Shown piece by piece: positions 1 through 4,097 of a stretch of DNA of 5,602 bases. Numbering within the stretch: position 1 is the stretch's first letter; every line of letters starts with the position of its first letter. The notes under the pieces were generated by a model. The model saw only the letters and a program-made list of their open reading frames with translations, had not been told where the DNA came from and made no database searches. The position numbers and the translations under genes were made by a program. The stretch is from Candidatus Omnitrophota bacterium (GTDB lineage Bacteria > Omnitrophota > Gorgyraeia > 2-02-FULL-51-18). The DNA lies in assembly GCA_023247955.1 (NCBI GenBank), contig JAHFFL010000089.1:1-5602 (forward strand), read 5' to 3'.

Positions 1-374
1 CTCTCCTTTGCTCCGTTCTACGGAGCTTCGGAGAGCTTCGGAGGAAGGATAAGAGCTACAGAGACGATACTTCGACGCGCCCTGCTTCGCAGGGCTTGCT
101 CAGTACGAGGTCCTTCGGGAGCTCGCCCTGAGCGAGTGGTGAACGAAAGCGAACCGCGAGTCGAAGGGTGAAACGAGCAATCTCCACGCGGAGCAAGGTT
201 AAATAGGGGAAGAGTCCCGTCTTTTTGGCGGGACACGGACGCTCGAAGACCGTCAACATTCCCGGGTAAACCGCTTGACCCTGCCAGTAATGGCAGGGCT
301 AGAGGGATGGTCATCCTTCGTTTCGTAAATTATTTGCGGATGCGAGGACAGAACCCGGCTTATAGACCTATAAG
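1..374 (+). ncRNA. rnpB: RNase P RNA, 5' part beyond the window
   Basis: This is the catalytic RNA of RNase P, which cuts the 5' leader from pre-tRNA. Conserved blocks appear in canonical order. CTACAGAGACGATAC near 56-70 is the P10/P11 strand. GGGTGAAA (166-173) and CTCCACGCGGAGCAAGG (182-198) follow, then AAATAGGGG (201-209). The loop GGGTAAACC (264-272) is the L15 element that pairs with the tRNA CCA end. P18 is an 8-bp stem, 279-286 with 291-298, closed by a GTAA tetraloop. GACAGAACCCGGCTTATAG (348-366) is the near-universal 3' core and contains the P4 3' strand. The 5' strand of P4 and helices P1-P5 lie before base 1, so the exact 3' end, set by P1 pairing, is approximate. The architecture is type A-like. 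Two oddities: P12 is expanded (71-165), and the P13/P14 hairpins seem absent, with only about 8 bases between GGGTGAAA and CTCCACGCGG. Minus-strand ORFs here are chance frames. Confidence 0.95.
71..165 (+). repeat. Branched palindromic element forming the P12 arm of RNase P RNA
   Basis: TTCGAC (71-76) pairs with GTCGAA (160-165) at the base. Inside are GCCCTGC/GCAGGGC (79-85 with 89-95) and GCTCAG/CTGAGC (98-103 with 128-133), the latter enclosing CGAG/CTCG (106-109 with 122-125). The 3' half, from CCTTCGGG to GAGTCGAAGGG (112-168), has the look of short dispersed palindromes of the CCCTGAGC...GTCGAAGGG type that I know from many environmental bacterial genomes. That resemblance is from memory. 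Only one copy is in this window, so repetition cannot be shown here. In E. coli the same arm is roughly 20-25 bases. The element could instead be a natural helix enlargement. Confidence 0.6.
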
Positions 375-376
375 AG

Positions 377-433
377 CCCCGCCCTTGCAAAACGATCCCA
401 CAAAGGTCGCGTTGCAAGGGCGCGGTGGTTTTT
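377..433 (+). terminator. Probable intrinsic terminator after rnpB
   Basis: GCCCTTGCAA (381-390) and TTGCAAGGGC (412-421) form a perfect 10-bp stem. It is extended inward by CGATC/GGTCG (393-397 with 405-409, one G-T wobble) and outward by a few C-G pairs. Five T residues (429-433) follow about seven bases after the perfect stem, partly closed up by the outer C-G pairs. The position just beyond the rnpB 3' core fits termination. The spacing to the T-run is longer than ideal, so it could also be a processing or stability hairpin. Confidence 0.6.
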
Positions 434-573
434 CTCCGCATAAAACTTGCCTAGTGGTCCCTTTTCTGTTAGCATACAACATATAGTATTGCAGGATTAT
501 TGACCAAGATAAACTGAAATTAACAACGTGGGCTGAAGGCCTACCCCCTTTTTAAAAATTGTAAGAAGGAACT
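434..573 (+). promoter_or_regulatory. Gene-free leader with weak promoter candidate and small hairpin
   Basis: This gap separates rnpB from the PDZ gene. TTGCCT (447-452) and TAGCAT (470-475) are spaced by 17 bases, and each matches four of six sigma70 consensus positions, which makes a weak promoter candidate. Nearer the gene, GTGGGC (528-533) and GCCTAC (539-544) form a 6-bp hairpin with one wobble, followed by four C and five T. This could be a weak terminator or a leader structure. The Shine-Dalgarno sequence AGAAGGA (564-570) sits only three bases from the ATG at 574. I see no small gene here. Confidence 0.3.
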
Positions 574-1563
574 ATGGAAAGCCGGCGGGGCTTTTTTTTA
601 AGGTACCTATGGATACTCGGAGGGTGTGTCTTCCCCTCCTTTTTTATTGGCGTGGATTTGTTCGCGGACACCGTGATGCTGAAAAACGGCAAAGCCATCA
701 AGGGTTTGGTGGTGGAAAAGCATGTCGATAGGATTATCCTGAGCACCGAACGGGGGGAAATTCCGGTGCTGTTGTCGGGAATCCGGAATATTGAGTACGA
801 CGACGCCGAACAGAATTTTTTCGCGATAGCCAAGGCCTATGAATCCGAACAAAAGTACGGCGAGGCGCTCGCATTTTATGAAAAAGCCCTGCAGGCCAAC
901 CCGGATTACGACGAAGCACGAAAAGCGGCCGCTGGTGTCCAGAACCGGTTTTGGGCCGCATCGGTGAGAGGGCCGGCGGGGGAGATCGAAAAAAAACAGG
1001 CGTTGTACGATGCCTGGGAATACGGCCAGTCGCCCGAGGATTTCTTTAAAAAAAAGGCGATGGAAGATTCATCCGCTTTGAGGGACGGGCTTGGGGTAGT
1101 GCTTGAGAAAAAAGGGGACTGGGTCCTTGTCCGCGCGCTGGAGACGAAAAGACCGGCCACCGCTGCCGGGCTGCGTATCGACGACAAGCTTACGGCGATA
1201 GATGGGGAATCCCTGCGTTATCTGGGAACGGATGTGGTCACCAAAAAACTTCTCGAGCCGAGGTTTTCGAATTTCACGTTGGAGATCGAGCGGGTTTATG
1301 AGTTATCCCCATTGGGCGGACAGGGTCTAGGCGGCTTGGGTCTGGAGCTTAAAATAGATTATCCCGGCTTGACGGTTCACCAAGTGAAGCCCGACAGCCC
1401 GGTCGATCTTGCCGGTTTGAAACCGGGGGATCTGATTGTCAAGATCAACGGAGAGTCCACGCGTTATCTGCCGATGAAAAAAGTTTCGGCGCTCGTGGAC
1501 AGCGCCCCGCAAGGCCGCTATACATTTTTGGCGCGACGGACTGTTCTGCTCTCCAGGAGATAA
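574..1563 (+). CDS. Exported TPR/PDZ-repeat protein
   Basis: This is a 329-residue protein, probably secreted or periplasmic. Residues 1-31 look like a signal peptide: basic MESRR, a hydrophobic stretch, and a likely cut after LFA. Residues 32-75 (DTVMLKNGKAIKGLVVEKH onward) form a small beta-rich module of a kind I associate with Omnitrophota exported proteins. Residues about 81-114 make one TPR-like helical hairpin (AKAYESEQKYGEALAFYEKA). Two PDZ domains follow, at about 171-242 and 255-322. Each has the AGL motif before a D-K/D-L core and ends in a near-identical GES-RYL segment (211-217 and 293-299), so they probably arose by duplication. No protease triad is present, so the protein is more likely an adaptor or scaffold than an enzyme. 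It lies 3 bases before the HAMP gene, and its stop region carries that gene's ribosome binding site. The specific function is unknown. Domain calls are by eye. Confidence 0.85.
   Translation: MESRRGFFLRYLWILGGCVFPSFFIGVDLFADTVMLKNGKAIKGLVVEKHVDRIILSTERGEIPVLLSGIRNIEYDDAEQNFFAIAKAYESEQKYGEALAFYEKALQANPDYDEARKAAAGVQNRFWAASVRGPAGEIEKKQALYDAWEYGQSPEDFFKKKAMEDSSALRDGLGVVLEKKGDWVLVRALETKRPATAAGLRIDDKLTAIDGESLRYLGTDVVTKKLLEPRFSNFTLEIERVYELSPLGGQGLGGLGLELKIDYPGLTVHQVKPDSPVDLAGLKPGDLIVKINGESTRYLPMKKVSALVDSAPQGRYTFLARRTVLLSRR
578..599 (+). other. Terminator-like hairpin plus T-run in the first codons of the PDZ gene
   Basis: AAAGCC (578-583) pairs with GGCTTT (589-594) around a GGCGG loop. The stem runs straight into an eight-T tract (592-599). 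It covers codons 2-9 of the PDZ gene. It could be a chance result of codons for a basic-then-Phe signal peptide, or it could attenuate transcription early in the message. Confidence 0.3.
1555..1559 (+). promoter_or_regulatory. Ribosome binding site deciding the GTG start of the HAMP gene
   Basis: AGGAG lies seven bases upstream of GTG 1567, inside the last codons of the PDZ gene. The alternative ATG at 1612 has only an AGAGG almost touching it, so the GTG is preferred. The extra N-terminal residues RRKQYVTERGMQLRF also resemble the cytoplasmic lead-in of related membrane HAMP proteins. Confidence 0.7.
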
Positions 1564-1566
1564 ATC

Positions 1567-1998
1567 GTGGCCGCTTGGTTCCGCCGCAAGCAGTATGTTA
1601 CCGAAAGAGGAATGCAGCTTCGCTTTGCGAGGTTCGTCATTCTCTTTGTATTTGTTTCGTCGCTCCTGACGGCGCTGACAATTTTTTATACGACGTTTCT
1701 GATGCTCGGCGAGCGCTTGGCGCAGGTCTATCCTCAAGGCCGCCTGATTGAAATCTTCCGTTCGGTGCATATTGCTTTTGCGATAGGTCTTTTGGTGATA
1801 TTGCCGCTGATATTTTGGGGGTCCATTATCTTCTCGCACCGCGTGGCGGGTCCGTTGCCCAAAATTTATCAGGCATTGCGCGCGGTAGGACAGGGAGATT
1901 TTGATACGCGTGTTGTTTTGAGAAAGAGCGACGAACTCAGAGAATTGGCCGACGCGATCAACGAAATGAGCGCCGAATTGAAAAAAAGAATTCATTAA
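1567..1998 (+). CDS. Small two-helix membrane protein with a HAMP domain and no output domain
   Basis: This 143-residue protein begins at GTG. A basic cytoplasmic lead (1-20) is followed by a first membrane helix at about 21-46 and a short extracytoplasmic loop of about 20 residues. The second helix is at about 67-90. From residue 91 to the end is a HAMP domain: HRVAGPL (91-97), helix one, a GQGDFDTRV connector (108-116), then DELRELADAINEMSAEL (122-138). HAMP domains pass conformational signals in sensor kinases and chemoreceptors. Here nothing follows, so neither kinase, cyclase nor methyl-accepting module is present. The small loop is also too short for a typical ligand-binding domain. It might pair with another protein through the HAMP coiled coil. 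It is likely co-expressed with the preceding PDZ gene, 3 bases away. The ORF closes cleanly with TAA, so a frameshifted receptor is unlikely. Exact role unknown. Confidence 0.85.
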   Translation: MAAWFRRKQYVTERGMQLRFARFVILFVFVSSLLTALTIFYTTFLMLGERLAQVYPQGRLIEIFRSVHIAFAIGLLVILPLIFWGSIIFSHRVAGPLPKIYQALRAVGQGDFDTRVVLRKSDELRELADAINEMSAELKKRIH

Positions 1999-2004
1999 AA
2001 TCAA

Positions 2005-2033
2005 TTGACAGGGAGGGAGGGGGAGTGTATCAT
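2005..2033 (+). promoter_or_regulatory. Strong sigma70-type promoter of the mraZ operon
   Basis: TTGACA (2005-2010) is a perfect -35 box. TATCAT (2028-2033) matches five of six -10 positions, and the spacer is 17 bases. The spacer is unusually G-rich and purine-only for its first 15 bases (GGGAGGGAGGGGGAG). Transcription would start near 2040, leaving a leader of about 40 bases before mraZ. This promoter makes the mraZ operon independent of the upstream PDZ and HAMP genes. Confidence 0.8.
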
Positions 2034-2036
2034 TTT

Positions 2037-2070
2037 CCCATATTAGCCCATAAAGTGGGGAAAGGTGGGG
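2037..2070 (+). promoter_or_regulatory. Probable MraZ operator with four TGGG half-sites
   Basis: Two plus-strand TGGGG units (2056-2060 and 2066-2070) repeat with a 10-base period, the TGGGN-N5-TGGGN pattern described for E. coli MraZ autoregulation. Just upstream are two CCCA units (2037-2040 and 2047-2050), also 10 bases apart, which read TGGG on the minus strand. The block spans the expected transcription start and the leader, so bound MraZ would block initiation or early elongation. The last TGGGG overlaps the best Shine-Dalgarno candidate (GGTGG, 2064-2068). Binding by this organism's MraZ is inferred. Confidence 0.7.
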
Positions 2071-2080
2071 AATTGAGAAC

Positions 2081-2542
2081 ATGTTCTACGGAGAGCATGA
2101 ACATAGCATTGACCGGAAGGGCCGGCTCATTATCCCCTCCAAATTCAGAGAGGTTTTCAAAGAAAACTATGTGGAACGATTTTTCGTCACTCGAGGCCTT
2201 GATACGTGTCTCTTTGTATTCACGGAGGATGAATGGAAAAAGCAGGAATCGCGATTCAAGTCGCTCTCCATTACCTCCGGCGAAGCGCGGCGTTTCAACC
2301 GCCTTTATTTCTCGGGGGCTTGCGAAGTTAACTGCGACCGGCAGGGCCGGATTCTGATCCCGCAGTATCTGAAAGATTTTGCGAAGATCAAAAGGGACGT
2401 CGTGATTGTCGGCGTTTCAAATCGCATGGAGATTTGGAGCAAGGAGCACTGGGAAGAATTTTACCGCAATACCAAAGACTCGTTTGAGGAGATTTCGGAA
2501 AAGATTTTCGGCCGCGGGGAAGGCGGGCCCGCGAACCAGTAA
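2081..2542 (+). CDS. mraZ: Transcriptional regulator MraZ
   Basis: MraZ is a DNA-binding protein that represses its own division and cell-wall operon, and it assembles into rings. This copy has 153 residues, the usual family length. It carries two tandem SpoVT/AbrB-like MraZ folds. The first holds DRKGRLIIP (11-19) and the second DRQGRILIP (86-94); the D-x-x-G-R cores are the signature DNA-contact elements, and both are intact. The start MFYGEHEHSIDRKGR matches the expected family opening. The tail after about residue 140 (GRGEGGPANQ) is low in structure. It is the first gene behind a strong promoter and a matching TGGG operator, which supports autoregulation. The ribosome binding site is not classical: GGTGG in the operator is 12 bases from the ATG, so translation may be modest. 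A small ORF and rsmH follow. Confidence 0.97.
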   Translation: MFYGEHEHSIDRKGRLIIPSKFREVFKENYVERFFVTRGLDTCLFVFTEDEWKKQESRFKSLSITSGEARRFNRLYFSGACEVNCDRQGRILIPQYLKDFAKIKRDVVIVGVSNRMEIWSKEHWEEFYRNTKDSFEEISEKIFGRGEGGPANQ

Positions 2543-2556
2543 GGGACAGGAGATCA

Positions 2557-2772
2557 ATGAAAAAGATGCTGAGAAGACCGCAGACGGTGGCGCTTGGTTG
2601 CGGGTGGGCGCATGGCGGAAGCGGGAATGTCGAGAATTTCAAGCGGCGGCGCATGCTTTCTCCGTTCGCGTCCCTGGATGATGAGACGCGGGCATTTTTT
2701 GAAAAGATGGTGAGTGTCAGAAAGCTGAAGGATTTTGTTTTCTTGAAAAGAGAGAACTCCAAGGGCCATTGA
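2557..2772 (+). CDS. Small basic protein of unknown function between mraZ and rsmH
   Basis: I do not recognise this 71-residue protein. Support for it being real: a good ribosome binding site AGGAG (2548-2552) four bases before its ATG, a clean fit in the 226-base gap between mraZ and the rsmH reading frame, and a stop that overlaps the TTG start of rsmH (TTGA, 2769-2772), suggesting translational coupling. The N-terminal half is Gly/Arg-rich and probably unstructured (LRRPQTVALGCGWAHGGSG). The C-terminal half (about 33-67) reads like one or two amphipathic helices, with DDETRAFFEKM and VRKLKDFVFLKRE. There is no signal peptide or membrane helix. Net charge is positive, so RNA or membrane-surface contact is possible but only a guess. 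The textbook dcw order has nothing at this place. It may serve mainly as a leader peptide that brings ribosomes to rsmH. Confidence 0.6.
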   Translation: MKKMLRRPQTVALGCGWAHGGSGNVENFKRRRMLSPFASLDDETRAFFEKMVSVRKLKDFVFLKRENSKGH

Positions 2773-3704
2773 GCCAGGATTCGGGCGCGCCCGACAACCT
2801 GCACCAAAGCGTTCTGGTCTCGGAAGTGCTGGAGTGGCTGCGGCCGTGCGCAGGAAAAGTTTATATTGACGGGACCGTAGGGCTTGGCGGACACGCGGCC
2901 CGGATTTTGGAGAGCTCCGCTCCGGACGGACGGCTCATCGGGTTCGACAAGGACGAGGAAGCGCTTTCCGAGGCCCATCGGGTCTTGTCGCGGTTTGGAG
3001 AACGCGCGATGCTGATACACGACGATTTTAAAAATATCCCGCTTTATCGCGAAGCGATGGGCGGAAAAAAAGCCCACGGGATTTTGCTGGATTTGGGTGT
3101 CTCCTCGCTTCAGCTTAACAAAGCGGAGCGGGGTTTTAGTTTTTTACGGCAGGGTCCGCTCGACATGCGCATGGACCGGCGCAGCGCGTTGACCGCCAAA
3201 GAAATCGTCAATCGTTTTCCGCCGGAAAGGCTGCTCGAAATTTTATGGACTTTCGGCGAGGAGCGCTTCGCCAGAAGAATCGTTTCGCGGATCGTGGAGG
3301 CGAGGTCCAAAAAGCCGATTGAAAGCACGGGGGAGTTGGAGGCGATTGTCCGGAAGGCGGTGCCGGCCCGTATCCGCGCCGGCAGGCGCATTCATCCGGC
3401 GACGCGGACGTTCCAGGCCCTGCGCATCGCGGCCAACGGCGAGATGACTTCGCTTGCGGCTTTTCTCACGGAGGCGCCGGATCTCTTGGAAGAAGAGGGG
3501 CGTTTGGCGATCCTCTCTTTTCATTCGCTGGAGGACCGCGCAGTGAAGATGGCGTTCAGGGAGCTCCGCCGGCAAAAGGCGGGCCGTGTGTTGACGCCCA
3601 AGCCGCTCTCACCGTCGCCGGAAGAGACCGGCTCCAACCCCAGGTCACGGAGCGCCAAACTGAGGGTATTTGAAAAAATGAGCGAGGGAGGCGGCGCGGC
3701 ATGA
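2769..3704 (+). CDS. rsmH: 16S rRNA (cytosine(1402)-N4)-methyltransferase RsmH
   Basis: RsmH (formerly MraW) uses SAM to methylate the N4 of cytosine 1402 in 16S rRNA, in the ribosomal P site. The 311-residue length is normal. Family motifs appear in order: HQSVLVSEVLEWL (12-24), the SAM loop DGTVGLGGHA (34-43), FDKDEEAL (59-66), ILLDLGVSSLQL (105-116), RGFSFLRQGPLDMRMD (121-136), FGEERFARRI (162-171), IHPATRTFQALRIAAN (208-223), LSFHSLEDRAVK (249-260) and NPRSRSAKLR (290-299). The start is TTG at 2769, the only sensible in-frame start before HQSVLVSEVL. AAGGG (2761-2765) lies just upstream, and the start overlaps the stop of the small ORF. Its own stop overlaps the ftsL ATG by four bases (ATGA), typical of a tightly coupled dcw cluster. 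No key residue looks lost. Confidence 0.97.
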   Translation: MSQDSGAPDNLHQSVLVSEVLEWLRPCAGKVYIDGTVGLGGHAARILESSAPDGRLIGFDKDEEALSEAHRVLSRFGERAMLIHDDFKNIPLYREAMGGKKAHGILLDLGVSSLQLNKAERGFSFLRQGPLDMRMDRRSALTAKEIVNRFPPERLLEILWTFGEERFARRIVSRIVEARSKKPIESTGELEAIVRKAVPARIRAGRRIHPATRTFQALRIAANGEMTSLAAFLTEAPDLLEEEGRLAILSFHSLEDRAVKMAFRELRRQKAGRVLTPKPLSPSPEETGSNPRSRSAKLRVFEKMSEGGGAA

Positions 3705-4075
3705 AGCGGTTTCTGGCCGTCCTCGTCTGCTCGACTCTGGCCAGTTTATTTTACGTTTACTTGGAAATTCAGGCCGTGGAGACCGGCTATACGATACGCA
3801 AACAGGAGGAGAGTAAAACGCTGCTCCTTGACCGCGCCAGGGCCTTAAAGTACAATATGGCTCGGCTTAGCGCTCCGCAAGTTTTGGAAAGAGAGCTTTC
3901 CGCCCGGCGCATAGAGCTCCAGTCTCCGAAATCATGGCAGACGCTGGTGTTGCCGGGCCCGGGAGACAAGGCCGCCCAAGCGGCGGCTGCCGGGGCTTCG
4001 ATGCATCGGCCGCTTTTGACGAGGTTCTTTATCGGAACGGCCCAGGCGGAAGCCAAGGAATCCTCAGGCCGCTAA
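3701..4075 (+). CDS. ftsL: Cell division protein FtsL-like
   Basis: FtsL is a bitopic inner-membrane divisome protein that works with FtsB and FtsQ and helps activate FtsW/FtsI. The call rests on architecture and position, since FtsL sequences diverge strongly. The 124-residue protein has almost no cytoplasmic part (MKR), one membrane helix at about 4-20, then a coiled-coil-like stretch (about 28-57). ERELSARRIELQSP (63-76) follows, equivalent to the usual ER-A-KLGL--P end of FtsL. Beyond that is an extra tail of about 45 residues, Ala/Gly-rich (AAQAAAAGAS, 91-100), ending in KESSGR. The ribosome binding site GGGAGG (3686-3691) is nine bases from the ATG. The gene sits between rsmH and ftsI, the classic ftsL slot. 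An alternative name would be a generic septum formation initiator. Confidence 0.82.
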   Translation: MKRFLAVLVCSTLASLFYVYLEIQAVETGYTIRKQEESKTLLLDRARALKYNMARLSAPQVLERELSARRIELQSPKSWQTLVLPGPGDKAAQAAAAGASMHRPLLTRFFIGTAQAEAKESSGR

Positions 4076-4097
4076 TTTTTTAGGAAATCCATCAGAG

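Noticed and set aside
18..441. Several minus-strand frames in the first 450 bases
   Set aside because: They are antisense to the RNase P RNA gene and its terminator, which explain the sequence fully.
498..525. TTGACC (500-505) with TTAACA (520-525) as the promoter for the PDZ gene
   Set aside because: The spacer is only 14 bases and the -10 match is poor. The 447-475 candidate has better spacing, though it too is weak.
1327..2082. Open frame of 251 codons on the minus strand across the PDZ, HAMP and mraZ upstream regions
   Set aside because: It crosses two well-supported genes and the mraZ promoter and operator, and the product is rich in His, Arg and Gln with no domain pattern.
2025..2681. 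Plus-strand frames at 2025-2357 and 2406-2681
   Set aside because: Both are out of frame with mraZ. The first begins inside the promoter and operator, and the second ends inside the small ORF that has the better ribosome binding site.
2388..3077. Minus-strand frame of 229 codons over mraZ, the small ORF and rsmH
   Set aside because: It overlaps mraZ and rsmH, both certain from motifs. The product looks like random translation.
4046..4081. Possible terminator between ftsL and ftsI (GCGG/CCGC followed by six T)
   Set aside because: The stem has only four pairs with a loop of about 19 bases, and ending transcription inside the dcw cluster makes little sense.
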